DNA of 64,000 nt, taken from contig DKMD01000014.1 of assembly GCA_002470465.1 (NCBI GenBank), forward strand, positions 98,224-162,223. Direction: 5' to 3'. A program made the position numbers and the translations under genes. The notes under the pieces are model-generated. The model made no database searches. It had not been told where the DNA came from and was given only the letters and a program-made list of their open reading frames with translations. Of the stretch, positions 41,071 through 48,126 are shown piece after piece (the stretch's first letter is position 1; each line of letters starts with the position of its first letter). The stretch is from Pluralibacter sp. UBA7423 (GTDB lineage Bacteria > Pseudomonadota > Gammaproteobacteria > Enterobacterales > Enterobacteriaceae).

Positions 41071-41286
41071 TTTCGCCAAACCGTAGGCCGGACAACAGCT
41101 AACGCTGTCCGGCCCGCTTTCTGCCCGGCGGCGCATGGCTTGCCGGGCCTACAACACCCTCAGATGCGAATACGTTGGCGAAATAATTTAGCCAGATTAA
41201 TGAGGCCAGACACGTAGGCCGGATAAGCGTTAGCGCCATCCGGCATGCATTCTGCCCGGCGGCGCATGGCTTGCCGGGCCTACAAA
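41049..41286. repeat. Tandem duplication of a gene 3' end plus REP/BIME element
   Basis: Unit 1 (41049-41157) and unit 2 (41165-41286), period 116 bases at the left end, share TGCGAATACG-C/T-TGGCGAAAT, AATTT-x-GCCA, a GTAGGCCGGA palindrome and the identical stretch TCTGCCCGGCGGCGCATGGC. Unit 1 begins inside the last codons of the serine hydrolase gene, so the gene end was copied together with its BIME. Confidence 0.8.
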
Positions 41287-41300
41287 CTGCACCAGGCAAT

Positions 41301-41336
41301 TCCCTCTCCCTTTGGGAGAGGGCCGGGGAGAGGGGA
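41301..41336. repeat. CCCTCTCCC/GGGAGAGGG intergenic repeat
   Basis: CCCTCTCCCTTTGGGAGAGG followed by GCCGGGGAGAGGGG; a hairpin-forming member of the family. The remaining part of the 41071-41467 gap (to nlpA) is AT-richer and holds the nlpA promoter region without a clear hexamer pair. Confidence 0.8.
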
Positions 41337-41467
41337 AACATCTCACCTTATTCACCCGTTATCGCGTTTTCGTCTTAACCATTCCTTTTCGTTTTTATCC
41401 CCGCCGCAGCAAAATCGCTATAGTCATTTTTCATCCAGGAACACTTTATTAAACAAGGAACTCCGGC

Positions 41468-42280
41468 GTGAAACTCTCCCTTCCTCATTTTGGCGCACTG
41501 CTGCTGGCGGGCCTGCTGCTCGCGGGCTGCGACCAGAAAAGCGATAGCAGTAAACACATCAAAGTTGGCGTGATTAACGGCGCGGAACAGGACGTTGCCG
41601 AAGTGGCGAAGAAGGTCGCCAAAGATAAATATGGCCTCGACGTCGAGCTGGTTGGGTTCAGCGGCTCGCTGCTGCCAAACGACGCCACCAACGCCGGAGA
41701 GCTGGACGCCAACGTGTTCCAGCATCGCCCGTTCCTGGAACAGGACAATAAAGCGCACAACTTCCACCTGGTGGCGGTCGGCAACACCTTCGTCTTTCCG
41801 ATGGCGGGCTATTCCCGCAAGATCAAAACCGTTTCGGAGCTGAAAGACGGCGCGACCATTGCCATCCCGAACGACCCGACCAACCTGGGCCGTGCGCTGT
41901 TGCTGCTGCAAAAAGAGAAGCTGATTACCCTCAAACCTGGCAAAGGCCTGCTGCCGACGTCGCTCGACATCAGCGACAACCCGCATAACCTGCAAATTAT
42001 GGAGATGGAGGGCGCGCAGCTCCCGCGCGTGCTCGACGACCCGAAGGTAGATGTGGCGATCATCAGTACCACCTACATCCAGCAAACGGGCCTGTCGCCG
42101 GTGCATGACAGCGTGTTTATCGAAGATAAAAATTCGCCTTATGTGAACATCATCGTCGCCCGTGAAGACAACAAAGACGCGGAGAACGTGAAGGAATTTA
42201 TGCAATCGTATCAGTCGCCGGAAGTGGCAAAAGCGGCTGAAAAGATCTTTAACGGTGGGGCCGTGCCCGGCTGGGAATGA
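41468..42280 (+). CDS. nlpA: NlpA, MetQ-like inner-membrane lipoprotein (lipoprotein-28)
   Basis: A 270-residue lipoprotein of the D-methionine-binding (MetQ) family, very close to E. coli NlpA. The lipobox is LLLAGC with D following the lipidated Cys (GCDQKS), which means retention at the inner membrane. The binding-protein core reads IKVGVINGAEQDVAEVAKK to IFNGGAVPGWE. Start is GTG at 41468 with AAGGA 8 bases upstream. A terminator follows (42302-42331). Confidence 0.93.
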   Translation: MKLSLPHFGALLLAGLLLAGCDQKSDSSKHIKVGVINGAEQDVAEVAKKVAKDKYGLDVELVGFSGSLLPNDATNAGELDANVFQHRPFLEQDNKAHNFHLVAVGNTFVFPMAGYSRKIKTVSELKDGATIAIPNDPTNLGRALLLLQKEKLITLKPGKGLLPTSLDISDNPHNLQIMEMEGAQLPRVLDDPKVDVAIISTTYIQQTGLSPVHDSVFIEDKNSPYVNIIVAREDNKDAENVKEFMQSYQSPEVAKAAEKIFNGGAVPGWE

Positions 42281-42301
42281 GTGAGTCACCTGTAGCGCAA
42301 A

Positions 42302-42332
42302 GGGCCGGCGGGATGCTGGCCCGCTTTTTTAA
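42302..42332 (+). terminator. Terminator of nlpA
   Basis: GCGGG/CCCGC stem around a 7-base loop, embedded in a wider GGGCC/GGCCC pairing, followed by a T6 run. It lies inside the open upstream extension of the next gene, which argues for that gene starting later. Confidence 0.82.
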
Positions 42333-42393
42333 CACTGGCGCGGATTTTGCAAAATCCAGAAAGCTAATTGTTAAAAACAGAAAGGACCGGAAG

Positions 42394-42870
42394 TTGAATA
42401 TCACCGAACTTGGCACGAAATCGGATTTTATTGCCAGCAAACGTCAGCAGCTACAGATGCAATGGAAGCACTACCTGAATACGCTGATTCAGGGCATCAC
42501 CCTGTCGAAAACCCCGCTGCACCTGACGATGGAGCATTCAGCAGAGAACGCGCTGCGCTTCACGCTGTTTGAGTACTATGCCCTTGAAATCCGCCTGGCG
42601 CGGGGCTTCCACACGCAAACGGTGCAGTACACTTTTGAACAGGAAAATGGCGAAGTGGTCATGCTTGGCGAAGCCATGCTGACTGGAGAAGGGCTTATCA
42701 ACGATCGGATCCACGTTCGCGACCGCCAGAACGTGCTCGAACATTATCTTGAGCTGATCGCCCCCGTCTATGACATGCTTTATCGCGCCACGCAGCCAGA
42801 TGCCCCTGTCGAACGGCTTGCAGTAGATGTCGAAAACTGTCGAAACGCGTCGAATCTTGTGATGGGATGA
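42394..42870 (+). CDS. HycA-like regulator, stand-alone
   Basis: A 158-residue protein clearly related to HycA, the negative regulator of the formate hydrogenlyase system: it shares SDFIASKRQQLQMQWKHY, LIQGITLSKTPLH and HVRDRQNVLEHYLELIAPVYD with that family. The start is TTG at 42394 (AAAGGACCGG upstream); an ATG 39 codons earlier overlaps nlpA, but a terminator lies in between and HycA is about 153 residues. It is not next to hyc or hyp genes here, so it is a paralogue or relocated copy. In E. coli HycA counteracts FhlA; whether this copy does is unknown. Confidence 0.75.
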   Translation: MNITELGTKSDFIASKRQQLQMQWKHYLNTLIQGITLSKTPLHLTMEHSAENALRFTLFEYYALEIRLARGFHTQTVQYTFEQENGEVVMLGEAMLTGEGLINDRIHVRDRQNVLEHYLELIAPVYDMLYRATQPDAPVERLAVDVENCRNASNLVMG

Positions 42871-42884
42871 CGCTTTAACGTCTG

Positions 42885-42920
42885 CCGGGCCAGCATTCCG
42901 CTGACCCGGTTTCTGTTTTT
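42885..42920. terminator. Bidirectional terminator between the HycA-like and lipoprotein genes
   Basis: CCGGG-C-CAGC/GCTG-A-CCCGG stem with a 5-base loop, followed by TTTCTGTTTTT on the + strand. It sits between convergent genes. Confidence 0.75.
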
Positions 42921-43353
42921 ACGAACACGTATAATTGTACGGCCCCGGCTGGCAAGGGCGCAGCCACGACTGAATACGGTCCTGTTCAAAGGTGTACATC
43001 CCGCCGGAGAACGGATCGACAATCAACCAGCCAGGCACGCCAAAGAAAATGATATTGCCGAAGGTGTACCAGTGGCTGAAGCGCATGCTCAGCGGCACGA
43101 GGGTGGAGTGATACCCTTCAGCTTTTACCGCCAGGCTGTATTCAATCTTCCCAAAGTAGCTGCCATCCGATTTTTTCAGCGTAACCGTCTGCGGTGTGGT
43201 GCCCGTCGCCACAATCTGCCCGTGATTATCGGTAATGGTGAAATACGCGCTGGAAGGGGTGCTCTCAACGGTGACCTGTTCCGTGCTGTTGCCGACCAGC
43301 GAGGCACAGCCGGTCAGCAGCGGTAGTAACAATAAGACGAGTAATTTTTTCAT
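42919..43353 (-). CDS. Uncharacterised lipoprotein with PEGA-like fold
   Basis: A 144-residue lipoprotein: signal MKKLLVLLLLPLLTG with lipidated Cys16 followed by Ala-Ser, predicting outer-membrane sorting. The mature N-terminal half (VESTPSSAYFTITDNHGQIVATGTTPQTVTL) has the pattern of a PEGA-type carboxypeptidase-regulatory-like domain; a hydrophobic stretch FGNIIFFGVPGWLIVDPFSGG follows and a Cys-containing tail (PCQPGPYNYTCS). Function unknown. Ribosome site GGAG 6 bases upstream. Confidence 0.8.
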   Translation of the reverse strand: MKKLLVLLLLPLLTGCASLVGNSTEQVTVESTPSSAYFTITDNHGQIVATGTTPQTVTLKKSDGSYFGKIEYSLAVKAEGYHSTLVPLSMRFSHWYTFGNIIFFGVPGWLIVDPFSGGMYTFEQDRIQSWLRPCQPGPYNYTCS

Positions 43354-43461
43354 GCGGGCGCTCCATCGGTGAATACAGTTAAGAGCGACACAATGGGGTG
43401 GGGAGTTAAACCGGCAGCGCGGTCATTCTTTCTGCACATGCGCTGCCGTTTATGTAAGAAA

Positions 43462-43752
43462 TTACTTAACCGCAGCCAGCCTTTGTTGAATGTCCGCCAG
43501 AGCTCTGTTTGATTCGCGCAACTCTTCAATCAGCCTCTGTTCTTTCAGGCTGTCGGCCATCAGAACAATGCAGCCATCCATCACTTTCACCGCAACAGGG
43601 TGCCCGATATTGAATCCTGCTTCGTGCATCCACTTGCCGCAAATCACCAGATTCGGCGTAGTACGATCCTTACTTCGTGGGCGATATCCCACAATGAGCC
43701 TGCGTGTGGTTCCGATTACCGAACGGTCTGAGGTAGAATGCTTTTCAGCCAT
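43462..43752 (-). CDS. SymE-like type I toxin family protein
   Basis: A 96-residue protein matching the SymE toxin domain: RRLIVGYRPRSKDRTTPNLV, CGKWMHEAGFNIGHPVAVKV and MDGCIVLMAD are the conserved AbrB-like core, followed by a helical tail (RLIEELRESNRALADIQQRLA). E. coli SymE is SOS-induced, condenses the nucleoid, and is repressed by the antisense RNA SymR. Here the ATG at 43752 has AAGGAG 6 bases upstream. No LexA box (CTGT-N8-ACAG) is evident, but a strong hairpin lies in the 5' leader (43782-43815). Next to other accessory genes. Confidence 0.8.
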   Translation of the reverse strand: MAEKHSTSDRSVIGTTRRLIVGYRPRSKDRTTPNLVICGKWMHEAGFNIGHPVAVKVMDGCIVLMADSLKEQRLIEELRESNRALADIQQRLAAVK

Positions 43753-43781
43753 AATCAACTCCTTGATAGTTGGTGCGGTTA

Positions 43782-43815
43782 GATGCCTGAGAGTGTTCCC
43801 GCACTGCCAGGCATC
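43782..43815. ncRNA. Hairpin in the symE-like leader, possible antisense RNA region
   Basis: GATGCCTG (43782-43789) and CAGGCATC (43808-43815) are perfect inverted arms; inside them AGTG/CACT pairs again. The structure lies 30-60 bases upstream of the toxin start. SymR in E. coli is an antisense RNA spanning this position of symE. The sequence shows only a strong hairpin; an RNA transcribed on the + strand is inference. Confidence 0.35.
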
Positions 43816-43836
43816 GACAGAAAATAGATTTCATGT

Positions 43837-43880
43837 GGTAGGTACCATGTGAACATAACCTAGCCTAAGTGGTACCTACC
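43837..43880. promoter_or_regulatory. Candidate operator of the DUF3950-dGTPase operon
   Basis: GGTAGGTACCA (43837-43847) and the inverted TGGTACCTACC (43870-43880) are perfect 11-base arms 22 bases apart. The second arm ends exactly at the ATG of the ribbon-helix-helix gene (43881). Between them CATAACCTA could be a -10. The arrangement fits autorepression by the small DNA-binding protein. Confidence 0.6.
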
Positions 43881-44045
43881 ATGCAAGAAAAAAAGAAAGC
43901 CGAATTCGACCGTAAAAAAAGCACCATGAAGAACATCCGCTTTGAAGATGAGCTTTTAGAACAGATTGAGAAAGCAGCTGGAAAGGGGAATTTCAGTAAG
44001 TGGGTGAAAGAGGCTTGTAAATTTAAACTAGAAAATACTCAGTGA
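43881..44045 (+). CDS. Small ribbon-helix-helix (DUF3950-like) protein
   Basis: A 54-residue protein: a basic, charged N terminus (MQEKKKAEFDRKKSTM) followed by KNIRFEDELLEQIEKAAGKG and NFSKWVKEACKFKL, the strand-helix-helix pattern of DUF3950/Arc-type proteins. These bind DNA as dimers. No ribosome site is obvious because the inverted repeat abuts the start. It precedes the dGTPase gene by 14 bases on the same strand, so it is probably the operon's own regulator. AT-rich like the following genes. Confidence 0.78.
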   Translation: MQEKKKAEFDRKKSTMKNIRFEDELLEQIEKAAGKGNFSKWVKEACKFKLENTQ

Positions 44046-44059
44046 ATTGAGGGATGGAA

Positions 44060-45616
44060 ATGCAAAAATATCTGTCTACAAATCGGCATCGTGAATCAAC
44101 ATCGAAGCATTCGAAAATACAAGTTGCACATACACGATTGTTGGCCGCTACACAAAGTGACCGTGCAAGGTTAATTTACTCAGCTGCTTTTAGGCGGTTG
44201 CAACAGAAAGCACAGGTCTTTTCATTAGAAAGCAATTCAGCAGTTCGCTCTAGATTAACCCATTCAATTGAAGTTTCTCATATCGGTCGTTATATCGTTG
44301 CTACTATTACAAATATGGTAATTAATGCCAGACATATTAAGAGAAATGAAAAAGAGTGTTGGGCGCAGAACAGTCTTGCGATTGCAAATATGGTCGAGAT
44401 ATCATGTTTAGCTCATGATATTGGTAATCCACCATTTGGCCATTTTGGCGAAGCCGCTATCAAGGAATGGGCTACGGCAGAAAATATTAAAATGGCAATT
44501 TCTTCGTCTTTTAATTTAAGGAAAAGTAAAAAAGAACTCTCAAAATATGAGTATTTATTGGATGATTTCTCACTTTTTGATGGTAATCCACAAGGGTTTA
44601 GAATACTAACAAAACTGCAAGGCGAAGATGGTCTTAATGGACTCAATCTAACATATAGCCAATTAGCTGCGTTTTTGAAGTATACATATAGCCCAAGTGA
44701 AAAAGCAAAAGATATGGAGCCGAAACCGCCGTTTAGTAAGAAAATAGGCTATTTTGATTCTGAAAAGGAAATAATTTATAGTACCTGGAACGACCTTGGT
44801 ATCGAAAGAAATAAAAGGCATCCTTTAAGTTTTTTAATGGAAGCCTCGGACGATATTTCATATTGCATTAGCGATATTGAGGATGGGATAGAAAAAGGAA
44901 TTATTGACAGAAGAGAATTTGCCGATTTTGTTATTTCTGAACTCAAGCTTGTAAAGTTAAAATATAAAGGGAGGAACAGTATTTGCAATGTTCTTATTAA
45001 ATCCCTTACTCACAAGGACAAAATATTACCCATCAGCAATTTTCTTTCCTTTAAAACGGTATTGTCTAACTATTTAGTCGAGAAGGTTTCAAGGATTTTT
45101 GTCGACAAATATTATGACTACATGGATCTTGGTATTACAAATACATTGATTTCAAAAGAAACAATAGAATATGATTTGCTTGAAACTCTGAAGAAATATA
45201 CCTCAAAATACCTTTTTACTTCATATGATGCAGAGAAAGTTGAATTATCCGGATTTGCAATAATAAAAGGAATTTTGGATGAATATATAAAAGTTTTATC
45301 TCTAACCAAAGATGAATTTTATGCTTTATTGATTAATGATGTAAAGTTTATTAATGAAAAAAATCTTCATATCGAAAGAAGACTTTTTAATAGATTACCA
45401 GAAAAGCATTTGAATGCATATAAGGCATCTATTTCTAAGATTTCTGTTCGGGATAAAAATTGGTCAGATAATTATTTTAGTAAAATGTATAATGCTGAGT
45501 CTAAAGAAAAAGAATGGCACTTAAGGACACATTTGATCATTGATTTTGTTTCTGGCATGACAGACCAATTTTCAATGGAAGTTTACCAATTGCTGAAAGG
45601 GATACATGTTAAATGA
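44060..45616 (+). CDS. Deoxyguanosinetriphosphate triphosphohydrolase (Dgt-like), accessory copy
   Basis: A 518-residue HD-domain dGTPase that converts dGTP to deoxyguanosine and triphosphate. Metal and substrate motifs are intact: RLTHSIEVSHIGR (His near 68), CLAHDIGNPPFGHFGEAAI (HD near 119-120), EASDDISYCISDIEDGIEKG (Asp near 265). Length is close to E. coli Dgt (505). GAGG lies 7 bases before the ATG at 44060; an ATG two codons earlier is too near it. The gene is much more AT-rich than the backbone and is not at the usual dgt locus, so it is an acquired paralogue. The stop overlaps the next start (ATGA). dGTPases of this sort can act against phages by depleting dGTP; that role is inferred. 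Confidence 0.88.
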   Translation: MQKYLSTNRHRESTSKHSKIQVAHTRLLAATQSDRARLIYSAAFRRLQQKAQVFSLESNSAVRSRLTHSIEVSHIGRYIVATITNMVINARHIKRNEKECWAQNSLAIANMVEISCLAHDIGNPPFGHFGEAAIKEWATAENIKMAISSSFNLRKSKKELSKYEYLLDDFSLFDGNPQGFRILTKLQGEDGLNGLNLTYSQLAAFLKYTYSPSEKAKDMEPKPPFSKKIGYFDSEKEIIYSTWNDLGIERNKRHPLSFLMEASDDISYCISDIEDGIEKGIIDRREFADFVISELKLVKLKYKGRNSICNVLIKSLTHKDKILPISNFLSFKTVLSNYLVEKVSRIFVDKYYDYMDLGITNTLISKETIEYDLLETLKKYTSKYLFTSYDAEKVELSGFAIIKGILDEYIKVLSLTKDEFYALLINDVKFINEKNLHIERRLFNRLPEKHLNAYKASISKISVRDKNWSDNYFSKMYNAESKEKEWHLRTHLIIDFVSGMTDQFSMEVYQLLKGIHVK

Positions 45617-46275
45617 ATGAGCGTATATCCGGGCATATTAAAATTAATAGACATCCTATTCTTTGGGTCTGTGATCTTATGAATGCCTATCAGCGTTGGA
45701 ATGTTTTAACCTTGAATGCTGAGTTAACATTTAGTAAATACAGATATAAACCACATTCTTTTGAAGATGATAGGGAAATTTTTAAAATACCTATCCGAGC
45801 ATTAGACAGATCAAGTCTATTTGATATGTTGATTGATCTTGAGGATGGGCAGGAGCTGTCGCTTAACTCAAACATACATGATTATAATAATGAGTATTAT
45901 CTTCCGTTGATAGATTTTGGTGGTAAAGACAGCAAGTCGCTGGAGTATTCATTTAGAGAGTTTTGTTCATATTGGAATATGGAATTTCAGATTTACAGTA
46001 GCGGAAGATCATATCACGCCTACGGTAATAGACTCTTGACCTATTCTGAGTGGATAAAATTTATGGGGAGTTTATTACTTCTAAATATACCAGGATCTTC
46101 TAAAATAATAGATGATCGATGGGTTGGACACAGAATATTAGCTGGGTATTCTTCATTGAGGTGGAGCAAAAATACATCTCAATATAAAAAATATCCTACA
46201 CATGTTGGTGTTCTTAATTCTTTAGGGTTTCATGATGGGCAAAGCAATGGGAGTACTTTTAACCTATTATATTAA
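45613..46275 (+). CDS. Unknown protein coupled to the dGTPase, with primase-like motifs
   Basis: A 220-residue protein with no signal or membrane segment, overlapping the dGTPase stop by ATGA. I do not recognise a named family. Three segments resemble the archaeo-eukaryotic primase (AEP) catalytic pattern: a hydrophobic strand ending in Asp (YLPLIDFGG, D101), S-x-H in SSGRSYHAYG (H135), and a hydrophobic-Asp pair in KIIDDRWVGHRIL (D167/D168), then LRWSKNTSQYKKYP. The first motif has one Asp rather than the usual D-x-D, so catalysis is doubtful. Tight coupling with the dGTPase suggests a shared complex or shared nucleotide target. The gene ends 53 bases before the 3' end of selC. Confidence 0.7.
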   Translation: MNERISGHIKINRHPILWVCDLMNAYQRWNVLTLNAELTFSKYRYKPHSFEDDREIFKIPIRALDRSSLFDMLIDLEDGQELSLNSNIHDYNNEYYLPLIDFGGKDSKSLEYSFREFCSYWNMEFQIYSSGRSYHAYGNRLLTYSEWIKFMGSLLLLNIPGSSKIIDDRWVGHRILAGYSSLRWSKNTSQYKKYPTHVGVLNSLGFHDGQSNGSTFNLLY

Positions 46276-46328
46276 AGGTTTTTATATTAATTTTTTCTTG
46301 AAGATAGATATAAGTTTAGATTAAATTT

Positions 46329-46423
46329 TGGCGGAAGATCACAGGAGTCGAACCTGCCCGGGGCCGCTGGCGGTCCCATCTGGATTTGAAGTCCAGCCGC
46401 CTCACCGGAGACGACGACCTTCC
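46329..46423 (-). tRNA. selC: tRNA-Sec (anticodon UCA)
   Basis: A 95-nt selenocysteine tRNA read from 46423 down to 46329, ending in encoded CCA. The 8-bp acceptor stem pairs GGAAGGUC with GAUCUUCC, including one G-U pair; the anticodon loop is GGACUUCAAAUCC with UCA; the long extra arm and GGUUCGACUCC T-arm are present. It is charged with serine and converted by SelA. The 3' end of selC is a classic island attachment site and here faces the AT-rich dGTPase operon. Confidence 0.97.
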
Positions 46424-46482
46424 GCGCCTCGATTGCTACATGGAGGCGGGCGCATTATAGCTACTTTCAGGCAGTTACCCCA
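46424..46482 (-). promoter_or_regulatory. selC promoter
   Basis: TATAAT on the - strand (46454-46459) lies about 30 bases upstream of the tRNA 5' end, with a GC-rich stretch (GCGCCCGCC) after it as in stringently controlled stable-RNA promoters. No strong -35 hexamer is seen. Confidence 0.55.
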
Positions 46483-46938
46483 CTCTTTGATGTAAATATT
46501 TCGCCTGTCTGTGTAGCAAATCATCACCTCTGACATAAACCTCCACAAAATCCGCGAGTTACATTTTTACACATTCTTCGCATGAATCTTATCTGCCCGT
46601 TGCAGGTGTTCGACGTAGTCACAGTGCGACGTGCGCGAACGCATCTGGCTGCTGGATGCACCGCCGTTTACGCTGTGATTTGTCTTCTCGTGGGAGAAGG
46701 AGGGAGGAGAATATTCGCCAAACGGTTTTGCATGTTCCCCTCACCCTAACCCTCTCCCCAAAGGGGCGAGGGGACAGATCGGAGAGGGTATAAGATCGTG
46801 CCAGCCAGGGACTTTTGGCCTCCTCGCCCTCAAGGGAGAGGGGATAGATCGGAGCGGGTATAAAGTTGTGCAGCCAAGGGTTCTGACTCCCTCTCCCGTG
46901 GGAGAGGGTTGGGGAGAGGGCATCAGCCTGCATAAAAG
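46483..46938. repeat. Gene-free region with three CCCTCTCCC repeats
   Basis: Copies at about 46737-46775 (CCCCTCACCCTAACCCTCTC then CCCAAAGGGGCGAGGGG), 46819-46850 and 46887-46920. The first is almost identical to the copy at 50779-50818. Between the copies a unit of the type ATAGATCGGAG-GGGTATAA recurs (46770s and 46850s), so local duplication has occurred. The 46483-46730 part shows nothing recognisable. Confidence 0.75.
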
Positions 46939-48126
46939 CTAAGCCGCATCTCCGCGCGCAACAGGTGCCAGTGAGGCGGCCAGATGCTTCGCTTCCTGCA
47001 CCAGCGAATCCCGCGAGATTTCCCCGATGGATTTCGCGCCGGTGAGCGTCATGGCCACCTTCATCTCTTTCTCAATCAGGTTCAGCAGATTGGTCACGCC
47101 CGCGCGGCCCTGGCTTGCCAGCGCATACAGGTACGCGCGGCCCAGCAGCACGCTGTCTGCACCAAGCGCAATCATGCGCACCACGTCGAGGCCGTTTCGA
47201 ATACCGCTGTCGGCGAGGATGGCGATATCCCCTTTTACCGCGTCGGCGATGGCTGGCAGGGCGCGTGCGGAGGAGAGCACGCCGTCCAGCTGGCGGCCAC
47301 CGTGGTTTGACACCACAATGCCGTCTGCGCCGAAGCGCACCGCGTCGCGCGCGTCTTCCGGGTCAAGGATCCCTTTGATCACCATCGGGCCGTCCCAGAA
47401 TTCACGGATCCATTCGAGGTCTTTCCAGGAAATCGACGGATCGAAGTTGTTCGCCAGCCAGCCGATGTAATCTTCCAGCCCCGTCGGTTTGCCAAGATAG
47501 GCGGAGATATTGCCTAAATCGTGCGGGCGTCCGTTTACGCCTACGTCCCATGCCCACTGCGGATGCATCACCGACTGCCAGTAGCGGCGCAGCGCAGCGT
47601 TCGGGCCGCTCATCCCGGAATGGGCATCGCGGTAGCGCGCGCCCGGCGTGGGCATATCCACCGTAAAGACCAGCGTGGAGCAGCCCGCTGCTTTGGCGCG
47701 CTCCAGTGCGTTGCGCATAAAGCCACGGTCGCGCAGAACGTAGAGCTGGAACCACATTGGGCGCTTAATCGTCGGGGCGACTTCTTCAATCGGGCAGACG
47801 GAGACGGTGGAGAGCGTAAACGGAATGCCTTTGGCGTCCGCTGCGCCCGCGGCCTGCACTTCGCCGCGACGGGCGTACATGCCGCACAGCCCGACAGGTG
47901 CCAGCGCAACCGGCATGGAGAGCGTCTCATTGAAGAGCTTCGTTTCGAGGCTCAGCTCAGACATGTTCTTCAGCACGCGCTGGCGCAGCGCCACCTCAGA
48001 AAGGTCGGCAACGTTGCGGCGCAAAGTGTGTTCGCTGTACGCGCCGCCGTCGATGTAGTGAAACAGGAACGGCGGCAGGATACGTTGGGCAGCGGCGCGG
48101 TAGTCGCTGGCGGCTGAAATGATCAT
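46939..48126 (-). CDS. lldD: L-lactate dehydrogenase (quinone), FMN-dependent
   Basis: A 395-residue FMN alpha-hydroxyacid dehydrogenase that oxidises L-lactate to pyruvate at the inner membrane. The active-site stretch is [14 protein letters not shown] (His about 275, Arg about 278); [17 protein letters not shown] and [20 protein letters not shown] bind FMN. Last gene of lldPRD; its ATG shares a base with the lldR stop (TGATG). Confidence 0.97.
   Translation of the reverse strand: MIISAASDYRAAAQRILPPFLFHYIDGGAYSEHTLRRNVADLSEVALRQRVLKNMSELSLETKLFNETLSMPVALAPVGLCGMYARRGEVQAAGAADAKGIPFTLSTVSVCPIEEVAPTIKRPMWFQLYVLRDRGFMRNALERAKAAGCSTLVFTVDMPTPGARYRDAHSGMSGPNAALRRYWQSVMHPQWAWDVGVNGRPHDLGNISAYLGKPTGLEDYIGWLANNFDPSISWKDLEWIREFWDGPMVIKGILDPEDARDAVRFGADGIVVSNHGGRQLDGVLSSARALPAIADAVKGDIAILADSGIRNGLDVVRMIALGADSVLLGRAYLYALASQGRAGVTNLLNLIEKEMKVAMTLTGAKSIGEISRDSLVQEAKHLAASLAPVARGDAA

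Noticed and set aside
42277-42393. ATG start for the HycA-like gene overlapping nlpA
   Set aside because: The extension contains the nlpA terminator and has no HycA similarity; TTG at 42394 with AAAGGA fits better.
43753-43836. LexA (SOS) box for the symE-like gene
   Set aside because: No CTGT-N8-ACAG palindrome is present in the leader.
43400-46328. Second copy of the selC 3' end marking an island border
   Set aside because: No GGCGGAAGATCACAGGAG-like copy was found on the other side of the dGTPase operon within the window.
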